DNA of 42,513 nt, taken from positions 1 through 42,513 of the forward strand of contig JAOAHN010000033.1 of the NCBI GenBank assembly GCA_026415215.1. Reading direction: 5' to 3'. The position numbers were made by a program, and so were the translations under genes. Positions 16,544 through 24,796 of the stretch are shown one piece after another. Source of the DNA: Candidatus Hydrogenedentota bacterium. GTDB taxonomy: Bacteria > Hydrogenedentota > Hydrogenedentia > Hydrogenedentales > Hydrogenedentaceae. Position 1 is the stretch's first letter; every line of letters starts with the position of its first letter. Under the pieces are notes generated by a model. The model was not told the DNA's origin and ran no database searches. It saw nothing but the letters and a program-made list of their open reading frames with translations.

Positions 16544-17539
16544 ATGGAGTACAAGAGATTGGGGTTGACGGATTTGAAGTTGCCGGTGGTATCATTTGGA
16601 GCATGGGCGATTGGTGGTTGGCTGTGGGGCGGAACAGATGACGACCAAGCTATTCGTGCAATTAGACGCGGTGTGGAGTTAGGAGTGACCTGCATTGATA
16701 CCGCACCTGTATATGGCTTTGGGCATAGTGAGACGATAGTAGGTAAGGCTATTGAGGGAATCAGAGATAAAGTTATAGTTGCTACGAAGTGTGGATTGAG
16801 ATGGGATACTACTGAGGGAGAGTTTTTCTTTGATACTGTAGACCGGGATGGGAATCCCTTGAAGGTTTATAAGAATTTGAAACCTAAATCAATAAAGAGC
16901 GAATGCGAGAATAGTCTAAGACGAATGAAGGTCGATGTTATAGACCTATATCAGTGCCACTGGCCTGATAAAACTACTCCTTTAGAAGATACGATGGAGG
17001 CTCTGTTGGATTTGCAGGCACAGGGGAAGATTAGGTATTTCGGGGTCAGCAATTTTACTGTTGATATGATGAAGAGATGTTTACAGAAAGGAAGAATAGA
17101 GAGTAACCAGCCGAAATATAACGCACTGGAGAGGGAGATTGAGAAAGATATATTACCTTTTTGCAGGGAGAATAATATCTCGGTGCTTGCCTACAGTCCT
17201 TTAGCCCAAGGCTTATTGACAGGCAAAGTAACTCTGGATAGGGAGTTTCCAAAAGGCGATTTAAGACGGGACAAAACGATGTTCTCTATTCCTAATCGGC
17301 GGAGGGTGTTAAACATGTTAGAAAAGGTTAAGCCAATAGCAGATGGCTACGGAATCACATTAGGTCAACTCTTTATAGCATGGACTGTTCATCAACCGGG
17401 TATTACGAGTGCGTTGGTTGGTGCCAGGAATGAGGCTCAAGTGGAAGAGAACGCTAAAGCAGGCTCACTGAAGTTATCAGAGGGTGACATATCAAGCATT
17501 AATCAAGCCCTTGCGGAGATGGAGCCATTGGAACTGTAA
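16544..17539 (+). CDS. Aldo/keto reductase
   Basis: This is an NADP(H)- or NAD(H)-dependent oxidoreductase of the aldo/keto reductase superfamily, acting on a carbonyl or sugar substrate in the cytoplasm. The catalytic tetrad is visible: D52 and Y57 (IDTAPVYGFG), K82 (VATKCGL) and H139 (QCHWPD). The C-terminal cofactor segment is also present (SALVGARNEAQVEENAKA). Length 331 is standard. A strong AGGAGG ribosome binding site precedes the ATG. Its stop is only 14 nt from the stop of the convergent flippase-sulfatase gene, so the two share a tail-to-tail junction with no room for separate terminators. In this context a role in sugar or aldehyde handling is likely, but the substrate cannot be read from sequence. 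Confidence 0.92.
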   Translation: MEYKRLGLTDLKLPVVSFGAWAIGGWLWGGTDDDQAIRAIRRGVELGVTCIDTAPVYGFGHSETIVGKAIEGIRDKVIVATKCGLRWDTTEGEFFFDTVDRDGNPLKVYKNLKPKSIKSECENSLRRMKVDVIDLYQCHWPDKTTPLEDTMEALLDLQAQGKIRYFGVSNFTVDMMKRCLQKGRIESNQPKYNALEREIEKDILPFCRENNISVLAYSPLAQGLLTGKVTLDREFPKGDLRRDKTMFSIPNRRRVLNMLEKVKPIADGYGITLGQLFIAWTVHQPGITSALVGARNEAQVEENAKAGSLKLSEGDISSINQALAEMEPLEL

Positions 17540-17553
17540 ATGCATGGGATTAG

Positions 17554-20500
17554 TTAATCCATATATCCTAAAGATTTTAGTTGTTCTTGTAGTTCGGTAG
17601 AGACTTCTCGAGTATTTGGCTTAGATTGTTTTTGAACAGGTTGACTTTCTACGAGCACCTTTCTTATAAGGCTATGGAGGTTTTCTTTGATAAGGGAGGA
17701 TTGAGGATGAGATGCAAGGTTATTTTTCTCAAGAGGGTCTTTTGAGAGGTCGTAAAGTTCTTGTTCTGCGAGCCCTCGGGGATTGTCGGGATTTGCAAGG
17801 ATGAGTTTGAAGTTCCCTTTCCGTATGGACTTTAACATCAGTCCCTCCAAATTGTTCTCTGCAAAGGAATGATTTATTTTATCTGTGTTTTCGTAAATTA
17901 TCATACCTTCTTTTGAAATTAGAGGCAGTCCTTGGAATGAAGGTGGGATCTCAGCTTCTGCCCACTCTAAGATCGTTGATGATATATCGATACTTCTCAC
18001 CATTTGGTTGACCCTAACATTGGAATTATCGGGGGTCTTTATACGGTCTGGGACTTTAACTATAAGTGGGACATGTAACATTTCTTGGTATAAAGTGAAT
18101 CCATGCCACCACCCCCCGTGGTCTCCAAACTCTTCTCCGTGGTCGGAAGTAAATATTATATACGAGTTTTGGTAGATACCTTTCCTTTTCAATTCGGATA
18201 TAAGGTTTCCGAAGCACTTGTCGAAATACTCTATTTCTGATATATACGCATCTTTGAGTCTTGGGGTAAGTTCAGGTTTAAGTTTGTTTCCTATTATAGC
18301 ACGAGCAAAGAAGTCTTTTTTGTTGTCCCTGTTAAAGAAAGGGTCATGGGTGTCCATATAGTGGACGACAAGGAAGAAAGGAGCTGATGATTTGTAGTTC
18401 TCAAGCCAAGATAGCACTTCACTATTTAAATCTTCTCCGGGATGGTAGAAGTATTTAATATTAGGTGGTATGCCTGTAATCTTATGCAAAGTTTGGGATA
18501 CAATTGCATGGATTCTCCTTTGAAATTCGTATATTGTAAGTTTTGAACTGGACTCATCTGCGAAGAAAAGTCTTTTCGGAGTAAGATAAGTGTATTGTGT
18601 AAATCCTTTGCTGAATCCAAATGATGGATGAACATTTGGATTGTTTCCATAGCCTTTTGTGAAGTAGCCTGATTTTGTTAAAATCTCCGCAACAGTCGGA
18701 AGGTCTGCATTAAGAAGGCTGTTTTTAGTGGTTGCTTCGTGGATGTGAGGTAGCGTGCCAGTATAAATCGATCCGAAGGAAGGTTTTGTCCAAGATCCTT
18801 GTGAGGAGCAGTCGGTAAATGTGATTGAATCTTTGGCGAACTCAACGAGATTTGGCGTTTTAGTTCCGATATTGGGATTGTAAATAGAGAGGAAGTCCGC
18901 CCTAAGGGCATCCGCTACAATTAGGATGATGTTAGGCTTGCCAATTGCAGGAGTAAAATTAGGTGGAAGCAAATCCTGCCTATCTTGAGGAGTTTTATTA
19001 AAGGCAGAAGCGAAGATTCCTCCGCCAATATAAGGAGAAATTGCGAGCAGGAACAACAGTAATAGAACAACCTTTCTGTTTACTTTTTTCGTGATGAAGA
19101 AGGTAATTACATAAAAAATAGATGAGGATATAAGCACTCCACCAAGGTAGTAGAATAGGATTGGGATATAAGTCCAAGGGGAAGTAGGTTTCTCCGCAAG
19201 TATATCTCTTTTGTATCTCCAATATACCAGCATAAGGCCGAGAGAAAGAAGAGTGAAGGTGAAAGAGCATACAAAAGAGAAGGAGCCAGAGGGGAATTTT
19301 CTTAGCAATAGTGGAATCCAGACACATACAAAGAATGCAAAAATAGTCCCAAGGCCAGCAGATCCGATTCCGTAGAGCAGTGGTCCCCACCATAAGGATT
19401 GAAGGTCTTGGATACCCGTGAATACTCTCTGTGTCCATACTGCTTCCGCGAGGCCACATAGCTCACCTGCGATAATAGCCCCAATAAATGCGATGCTAAA
19501 ATTTTTCGCTACAGCATTCCGTATGGATGATATCTCTTGTTGTGATATTGGTTGTGGCTCACATGAGGATGTTTTGGGAGCCACTTTCCCCATTTGGGTT
19601 TGGACCTCTTCTTTTGTAGGACGCTTCCGAAATGTTAGAAAAGGTAATCCAATTAAAAAAGGAACTACATCGCCGACCCACCATCCTAAATGAGCGAAAG
19701 CGATTACCTTTTGAGGATTTTCCTTCCCTCCTAATAGCAAAGTAAACACGACTTCTCTTATCCCTTCACCTCCTATGGAAGGTCCAAGCACAGTTCCATA
19801 TATCATAAGAGGGCTAGCAAATAATACATCCCAAAGACTTGTGTTCTCTGATCTTAGAGCCATCATTGTCCCGAAATACATAAGACATGCACTTAGATGG
19901 ACCGCAAGTCCACAAAGGATAGCTAATAATAGGTACCCCTTCTGTCCTGAATACGCAGTTGCAGAGTTGCCCAGTTTTATCAAAATATTTCTTATCTTAT
20001 TGGGAACAGGGATAGAGTATAAGATTATTTGGATTATGTAGGGTTGAAGTAGGAGCGAAAGAAAAAACAACACAGCTAATCCGAGGATTATGATTACAGC
20101 AGAGAGGATGAGTATATTAAATTTTAGAAGCCTAAACCCGAGTGGAAAGGTCAGGAAAACGAGGGTGGTAAGGGATATAAATCCGATTATCTTTTCTATG
20201 AATATTACTGTAGTGCATTTGAGGGCTTCACCAGTATAGCGAATAGAATCATAGAGTCGGTAGCCATCTAAGCCAATAGTGCTCGGCAGGAAGATCCCGA
20301 TTGTCCTGCCAATGAACCAGCTTTGAACCATATATAAAAAAGGGATGTGAATGTTTTGCCCGTATAGGAGAATTTTCCACCGAATTACCCCACACATGAT
20401 TCCACTGAGGCGAATGAGGAGAGCAAATAATATCCACGGAAGAGCATGCGCAGGATTCATCGAAGTGATTTCATTCCATAGGTCGTAGGGTTTTACTCCT

Positions 20501-20604
20501 CCGAAAGTATCAGAAGGCAAGCCAAAAGTCTCGGGCCAGAAAAGTAAGATGAAAAGTGAGGCTGTGACTACAATTTTTCCAGCCGTTATAAATACACGCT
20601 TCAT
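17554..20604 (-). CDS. Fusion of flippase-like membrane domain and sulfatase-fold phosphatase/transferase
   Basis: The 1016-residue protein has three parts. Residues 1-330 are a multi-helix domain like the LPG-synthase/flippase family (UPF0104), with the signatures IGRTIGIFLPSTIGLDGYRL and GPSIGGEGIREVVF. Residues 370-530 hold a second set of helices, including a TM array near LLLRKFPSGSFSF. Residues 555-1016 are an alkaline-phosphatase/sulfatase-type domain: metal ligand D565 (LIVADALRADF), nucleophile motif T606-K-P-S (SWTKPSFGS), VHYMDTHDP, and D821-H822 (FTSDHGEEFGDHGG). The nucleophile is Thr, not the Cys or Ser that becomes formylglycine in true sulfatases. A phosphodiesterase or phosphotransferase acting on a lipid or surface glycan is therefore more likely. 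The catalytic part probably faces outward. The start is ATG with only a weak GGAA site. It diverges from rhaA. Confidence 0.82.
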   Translation of the reverse strand: MKRVFITAGKIVVTASLFILLFWPETFGLPSDTFGGVKPYDLWNEITSMNPAHALPWILFALLIRLSGIMCGVIRWKILLYGQNIHIPFLYMVQSWFIGRTIGIFLPSTIGLDGYRLYDSIRYTGEALKCTTVIFIEKIIGFISLTTLVFLTFPLGFRLLKFNILILSAVIIILGLAVLFFLSLLLQPYIIQIILYSIPVPNKIRNILIKLGNSATAYSGQKGYLLLAILCGLAVHLSACLMYFGTMMALRSENTSLWDVLFASPLMIYGTVLGPSIGGEGIREVVFTLLLGGKENPQKVIAFAHLGWWVGDVVPFLIGLPFLTFRKRPTKEEVQTQMGKVAPKTSSCEPQPISQQEISSIRNAVAKNFSIAFIGAIIAGELCGLAEAVWTQRVFTGIQDLQSLWWGPLLYGIGSAGLGTIFAFFVCVWIPLLLRKFPSGSFSFVCSFTFTLLSLGLMLVYWRYKRDILAEKPTSPWTYIPILFYYLGGVLISSSIFYVITFFITKKVNRKVVLLLLFLLAISPYIGGGIFASAFNKTPQDRQDLLPPNFTPAIGKPNIILIVADALRADFLSIYNPNIGTKTPNLVEFAKDSITFTDCSSQGSWTKPSFGSIYTGTLPHIHEATTKNSLLNADLPTVAEILTKSGYFTKGYGNNPNVHPSFGFSKGFTQYTYLTPKRLFFADESSSKLTIYEFQRRIHAIVSQTLHKITGIPPNIKYFYHPGEDLNSEVLSWLENYKSSAPFFLVVHYMDTHDPFFNRDNKKDFFARAIIGNKLKPELTPRLKDAYISEIEYFDKCFGNLISELKRKGIYQNSYIIFTSDHGEEFGDHGGWWHGFTLYQEMLHVPLIVKVPDRIKTPDNSNVRVNQMVRSIDISSTILEWAEAEIPPSFQGLPLISKEGMIIYENTDKINHSFAENNLEGLMLKSIRKGNFKLILANPDNPRGLAEQELYDLSKDPLEKNNLASHPQSSLIKENLHSLIRKVLVESQPVQKQSKPNTREVSTELQEQLKSLGYMD

Positions 20605-20647
20605 AATTCCAACCTAAAAACGGAGTTTAATTAACTTTAGTAGGACT

Positions 20648-20675
20648 TTGCCAAACAGATAATTATATATAAAAT
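20648..20675 (+). promoter_or_regulatory. Probable rhaA promoter
   Basis: TTGCCA (20648-20653) and TAAAAT (20670-20675) lie 16 nt apart; each matches the sigma70 consensus at five of six positions. Transcription would start near 20682, about 108 nt before rhaA, in the 185-nt gap between divergent genes. A second, poorer pair (TTGTTG with TATTAT, 17 nt apart) lies downstream. No operator palindrome is evident. Confidence 0.4.
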
Positions 20676-20789
20676 TGTTGAGCTTTATATATATTGTTAT
20701 TATGTTGATGTTAGAGGAAAATATTAAAATGCTTCTGGTATATTGTATTGTAAAAATTTCCTTTCACGATTTTATAAAGGAGTCACGAT

Positions 20790-22055
20790 ATGGGAAAGGT
20801 AAATATTGAGAACATGTTCGAGTTAGCGAGAGAAAGGTATGCGGAGATAGGAGTAGATGTGGATAAGGTGCTGGGGGAGTTTTCTAAAATTGCTATTTCC
20901 TTACATTGTTGGCAAGGGGATGATGTAGGAGGTTTTGAACATAGTGAAGCACAGAGCTCTGGGGGTATTCAAGCCACTGGTAATTATCCGGGAAAGGCAA
21001 GAAATGCAGATGAACTTAGGCAAGATATGGACAAAGCGTTGTCTTTGATACCGGGAACACATAGGATAAATCTTCACGCAATGTATGCTGAAACCGACGG
21101 GAAGAAGATAGAGCGAGATGAACTTTCCCACGAGCATTTTACTCGGTGGCTCGATTGGGCAAAGGAAAAAGGATTAGGAATAGATTTTAATCCGACATGT
21201 TTTTCGCACCCTTTAGCTGACTCCGGTTTTACGCTATCACATTGGGACAAAAAAGTGCGAGATTTTTGGATTAGGCACTGTATAGCTTGCAGAAAAATAG
21301 GGGAGTATCTTGGAAGAGAACTTAATAAACCTTGTATAAATAATATATGGATACCTGACGGTTTTAAGGATTTGCCTATAGACCGAAGGTCGCCGAGAGA
21401 GAGGCTTAAAGAATCGTTAGATGCTATCCTCTCTGCTCCAGTTGATACCAGGTGGAATAAAGATTCTGTAGAAAGTAAACTCTTTGGGATAGGATCAGAG
21501 TGTTATGTAGTAGGTTCGCACGAGTTTTACCTGGGCTACGCGGTAGAAAAAAAGGTTCTGTTGTGTCTTGATATGGGACATTTCCACCCTACAGAATCCG
21601 TAGCGGATAAAATCTCCGCGGTGCTTCTCTATGTTCCTGAAATTTTACTCCATATAAGTAGAGGGGTTAGATGGGATAGCGACCATGTGGTTATTATAAA
21701 TGATGATTTGCTGTCCCTTATGGAGGAGATCGTGAGAGGAAATTTCTTGTCAAGGGTTCACATTGGCTTAGATTTCTTTGATGCCAGTATTAATAGGATT
21801 TGTGCCTGGGTGATAGGAACACGGTCTGTGTTGAAGGCATTGCTTAAAGCGATGTTGGACCCAATAGTTAAATTGAAAAAAAATGAAGAAACAGGAGATT
21901 ATTCGAGCAGATTGGCCTTGTTAGAAACTGTAAAAACTCTTCCCTGGGGTAGTATATGGGATTATTATTGTTTGAAAAGTGGAGTTCCACTCGATACAGA
22001 GTGGATAGATGAAGTAAAAAACTACGAGCGCAAGGTGCTTCTCCAAAGAAAATGA
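20790..22055 (+). CDS. rhaA: L-rhamnose isomerase
   Basis: RhaA converts L-rhamnose to L-rhamnulose, the first step of the rhamnose pathway. The protein aligns from end to end with E. coli RhaA (419 residues; 421 here): [81 protein letters not shown] and [13 protein letters not shown] are all present. Metal-binding residues are intact in the CLDMGHFHP and WDSDHV blocks. The start follows AAAGGAG (20777-20783). No kinase (rhaB) or aldolase (rhaD) is adjacent, so the rest of the pathway must be elsewhere. It converges with the small zinc-ribbon gene, 41 nt apart. Confidence 0.97.
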   Translation: MGKVNIENMFELARERYAEIGVDVDKVLGEFSKIAISLHCWQGDDVGGFEHSEAQSSGGIQATGNYPGKARNADELRQDMDKALSLIPGTHRINLHAMYAETDGKKIERDELSHEHFTRWLDWAKEKGLGIDFNPTCFSHPLADSGFTLSHWDKKVRDFWIRHCIACRKIGEYLGRELNKPCINNIWIPDGFKDLPIDRRSPRERLKESLDAILSAPVDTRWNKDSVESKLFGIGSECYVVGSHEFYLGYAVEKKVLLCLDMGHFHPTESVADKISAVLLYVPEILLHISRGVRWDSDHVVIINDDLLSLMEEIVRGNFLSRVHIGLDFFDASINRICAWVIGTRSVLKALLKAMLDPIVKLKKNEETGDYSSRLALLETVKTLPWGSIWDYYCLKSGVPLDTEWIDEVKNYERKVLLQRK

Positions 22056-22096
22056 GAAAAAAAGGAGATTGGACAAAAGAGTTACGCTTAGGAATA

Positions 22097-22351
22097 TCAA
22101 TTAGCGAAGTTGTTACACCAGCTACACCCACATCCTCCCGATTTTACGGGGTTACAGGGAGAGCCCGGATCTTCTATACATCCAACAAATTTCCTTTTCT
22201 TGTTGCTTGTTCCGGGAGGAGCGAAATGGCTCAGCAACTTTTCCATCTTTTCTGAACTACAATTGGGACAAGCAACTTTCTCTTCTGCTGACTTGACAAG
22301 GATTTCCGATACTTGTTTGCAGTCCTTACATTCATAATAGAAGAGTGGCAT
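22097..22351 (-). CDS. FmdB-family zinc ribbon protein
   Basis: This is a small predicted zinc-ribbon protein of the FmdB/CxxC_CxxC_SSSS family. The N-terminus MPLFYYECKDCKQVSE and the pairs C8-x2-C11 and C28-x2-C31 (CPNC) form the ribbon. The C-terminal tail is unusual in having five more cysteines (C58, C66, C74, C76, C79), which might bind a second metal. FmdB was proposed as a regulator of formamidase in Methylophilus, but most members have no known role. A good GGAGGAG site precedes the ATG. It is divergent from the glycosyltransferase gene. Confidence 0.85.
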   Translation of the reverse strand: MPLFYYECKDCKQVSEILVKSAEEKVACPNCSSEKMEKLLSHFAPPGTSNKKRKFVGCIEDPGSPCNPVKSGGCGCSWCNNFAN

Positions 22352-22481
22352 ATAGTTACTCTCCTCCTCGTTAGATATAAGACTGTTCCTCGTTTTATTA
22401 TATCAAAAATATTAACGGTTTAAGTTTTACCAGTTATATACATTGTTTCCTTCTATAGGAATAGGGACAAGAGAAGGATTT

Positions 22482-23738
22482 ATGAGAATTTTGTTCCTCT
22501 GCCAATATTTTCCACCAGAGATGGGAGCACCCTCTGCAAGGACTTATGAGCATGCTAAAGAATGGGTTGAACAAGGGCATGAGGTCGTTGTGGTATGTGG
22601 TTTACCAAATCATCCAGATGGGATTGTCCCGCCTGAGTATAGGGGAAAGTTAGTAGTAAGGGAAACCTTCGATGGGATAAAAGTTTTAAGAGGCTGGCTA
22701 TATGCAACCCCAAACAGGGGTGTGGTAAAAAGAAGTATAGCTTTCCTCACTTTCATGCTATCCTCAATGCTTGTAGCAATATTTTTAGCTGGGAAATGTG
22801 ATATTGTGGTGGCTACATCTCCTCAAATGCTTTGTGGATTGGCTGGGTATATAGTCTCTATTTTCAAAAGGGCACCTTTTGTTCTGGAAATTCGCGACTT
22901 ATGGCCCGCACAGATTGTAGACTTAGGGGTAATAAGGAATAGATTTATAATTGGGCTTTTGTATAGGTTGGAGAGTTTCCTATATAGGCGGGCGAAGGCT
23001 ATAGTTACGATTGCCCCTGCTATGTCGAAGGAAATAGCAGATAGAGGTTTTGGAAAGGATAAAATTTTTACTATACCCAATGGAATAGATGAGAATTTTT
23101 TTAAGTCGTCAGAGAGAAAAAGTGGAGTCAGGGAGGAAAAAGGTTGGCAGGATAACTTGGTTGTGGTAATGTATATAGGCACTATGGGACTCTCACAGGG
23201 GTTAGATGTAATTTTGAAGACTGCTGAGATTTTGAGGAATGAAAAGGACATTCGATTCGTTTTTGTAGGTGCTGGTGCAGATAGAGAAAGGCTAATGACT
23301 CTTGCAAATGAATGGAAACTTACAAATGTGGAGTTCTATCAGCCAGTGAAGAAAGCAGAAATGCCTGAATGGTACAGTGCAGGTGATATTTTTGTAGTAC
23401 CACTTAAGCGTAGAAAGGTTTTCTTATACAATATCCCATCAAAAATGTTTGAGATAATGGCTTGCGAGAAGCCTATTGTATTGGGAGTGGATGGTCAAGC
23501 AAAACAAATCCTCGAAGAGTCGAAAGGAGGTATATGTGTAGAGCCAGAGAATCATGAGGAATTCGCAAATGCTATATTGAAATTGGCAAAAGACCCTGAA
23601 ATGCGAATAGAACTTGGGAAAAGGGGGAGAGAATATGTAGTGAAGTATTTTTCCCGTAAGGAAAATGCCAAGAGATATTTAGAAGTATTCGAGTGGGTTG
23701 TAAAAAGAAGTGAGAATCGCACCCAAATACGGTTTTAA
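22482..23738 (+). CDS. Glycosyltransferase family 4 (WcaI-like)
   Basis: This is a GT-B fold, retaining glycosyltransferase that moves a sugar from a nucleotide donor to a glycan or lipid acceptor at the cytoplasmic membrane face. The N-terminus MRILFLCQYFPPEMGAPSAR and the segment LEIRDLWPAQIVDLG are typical of the WcaI/WbuB subgroup. The C-terminal half has PNGIDENFF, YIGTMGLSQGLD, FVGAGADRERL and the E-rich donor motif SKMFEIMACEKPIV. The frame is open from an upstream TTG at 22443, but ATG 22482 is preferred: AGAAGGA lies just before it and the conserved domain starts there, giving 418 residues. It may take part in surface polysaccharide synthesis together with the flippase-like protein upstream. 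It ends 50 nt before hypA. Confidence 0.92.
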   Translation: MRILFLCQYFPPEMGAPSARTYEHAKEWVEQGHEVVVVCGLPNHPDGIVPPEYRGKLVVRETFDGIKVLRGWLYATPNRGVVKRSIAFLTFMLSSMLVAIFLAGKCDIVVATSPQMLCGLAGYIVSIFKRAPFVLEIRDLWPAQIVDLGVIRNRFIIGLLYRLESFLYRRAKAIVTIAPAMSKEIADRGFGKDKIFTIPNGIDENFFKSSERKSGVREEKGWQDNLVVVMYIGTMGLSQGLDVILKTAEILRNEKDIRFVFVGAGADRERLMTLANEWKLTNVEFYQPVKKAEMPEWYSAGDIFVVPLKRRKVFLYNIPSKMFEIMACEKPIVLGVDGQAKQILEESKGGICVEPENHEEFANAILKLAKDPEMRIELGKRGREYVVKYFSRKENAKRYLEVFEWVVKRSENRTQIRF

Positions 23739-23772
23739 CATCTACAAGGTTTTAACTTACAATTATTTAGAG

Positions 23773-23778
23773 TATAAT
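23773..23778 (+). promoter_or_regulatory. Possible -10 element of the hyp operon
   Basis: TATAAT lies 11 nt before the hypA ATG (23789). The -35 region is poor (TTTTAA at 17 nt). If real, transcription would start within a few bases of the ATG, giving an almost leaderless mRNA, in keeping with the lack of a ribosome binding site before hypA. Read-through from the glycosyltransferase is the alternative. Confidence 0.35.
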
Positions 23779-23788
23779 AGGACAATTT

Positions 23789-24130
23789 ATGCATGAGTTA
23801 AGTTTAGTCAATTCCATATTGGACCAATTGGAAGAAATATCAAGAAGTAATTACGATAGGAAAATTGTGAGGGTCGATTTGAAAGTAGGGGCTTTAGAAC
23901 ACATTGAGCCTGAAGTTTTGAAGAACATATTTGACCAAGTAAAAGAGGGCTCGTGTGCGGAGAGAGCAGAGTTAGTGGTATCTCAAGAGATGGCATTGGT
24001 GCGGTGTAGGAACTGTATGATGGAATATACTCCTGAAGACTCCATTTGGATTTGTCCTCGATGTGAATTTCTTGGGGGGGAGATTATCAAGGGAACAGAG
24101 ATAATAATTGAAAGTGTTTATTTAGAGTAA
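23789..24130 (+). CDS. hypA: Hydrogenase nickel incorporation protein HypA
   Basis: HypA is the nickel chaperone that works with HypB to load Ni into [NiFe]-hydrogenase. The N-terminus is MHEL, with H2 the nickel ligand; the start must be here since this Met-His-Glu end is essential. The zinc domain has C73-x2-C76 and C89-x2-C92. Length 113 is typical. It is the first gene of the hyp operon, followed after 9 nt by hypB. No ribosome binding site is visible before the ATG. Confidence 0.96.
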   Translation: MHELSLVNSILDQLEEISRSNYDRKIVRVDLKVGALEHIEPEVLKNIFDQVKEGSCAERAELVVSQEMALVRCRNCMMEYTPEDSIWICPRCEFLGGEIIKGTEIIIESVYLE

Positions 24131-24139
24131 TAGTAGGGA

Positions 24140-24796
24140 ATGCCTATGAAAGTTGATATAGTCCAGAAAGTTCTAAAAGCGAATGATGAAATCGCAAAAC
24201 TTGTTAAGGATAAACTTAAAAGCTACAAAATGTTCTGCATAAACATGATAAGTGCGCCAGGTTCAGGTAAGACTACCTTAATCGAAAGGATTTTCCAAGA
24301 AGATGCAGAAGATATGAGAATAGGAGTTATAGAAGGAGATCCAGAAACAACAAGAGATGCGGAGCGAATTTCAAAATATAATGTTCCGGTGGTCCAGATA
24401 AATACAGCTGGGGGGTGTCATCTTGAAGCACATTTGGTATTGCAAGCCCTTGACAAATTGCCTTTGGGAGAGATTGATTTGTTAATTATAGAGAATGTAG
24501 GAAATCTTGTATGCCCAGTGGGTTTTGACTTAGGTGAAGATGCACGAGTGGCAGTTGTAAGTGTGAGTGAGGGCCACGATAAGCCATTTAAATATCCTAA
24601 GCTATTTACTACAGCCAATCTTGTGATACTAAATAAAATAGATTTACTTCCGTATGTTGATTTTGATGTGGAAGAGTTTAGAAAAGGAGTGCTCGGGATT
24701 AATCCAAATGTGAATATAATCCATACCTCTTGCAGAACTAAAGAAGGCATAGATAAATGGGTCAATTGGTTGAGAGAACAAGTCAAGAATGGATAA
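24140..24796 (+). CDS. hypB: Hydrogenase maturation GTPase HypB
   Basis: HypB is a SIMIBI-class GTPase that hands nickel to the hydrogenase precursor. The P-loop is APGSGKT at 39-45. The nickel/zinc site at the dimer interface is GGCHLEAH (C93, H94, H98). Base recognition is NKID. The protein is 218 residues and lacks both the N-terminal CxxCGC high-affinity nickel motif and any His-rich stretch, so it is a minimal HypB without nickel storage. The stop overlaps the hypF start by 8 nt (ATGGATAA), so the two are translationally coupled. Confidence 0.96.
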   Translation: MPMKVDIVQKVLKANDEIAKLVKDKLKSYKMFCINMISAPGSGKTTLIERIFQEDAEDMRIGVIEGDPETTRDAERISKYNVPVVQINTAGGCHLEAHLVLQALDKLPLGEIDLLIIENVGNLVCPVGFDLGEDARVAVVSVSEGHDKPFKYPKLFTTANLVILNKIDLLPYVDFDVEEFRKGVLGINPNVNIIHTSCRTKEGIDKWVNWLREQVKNG

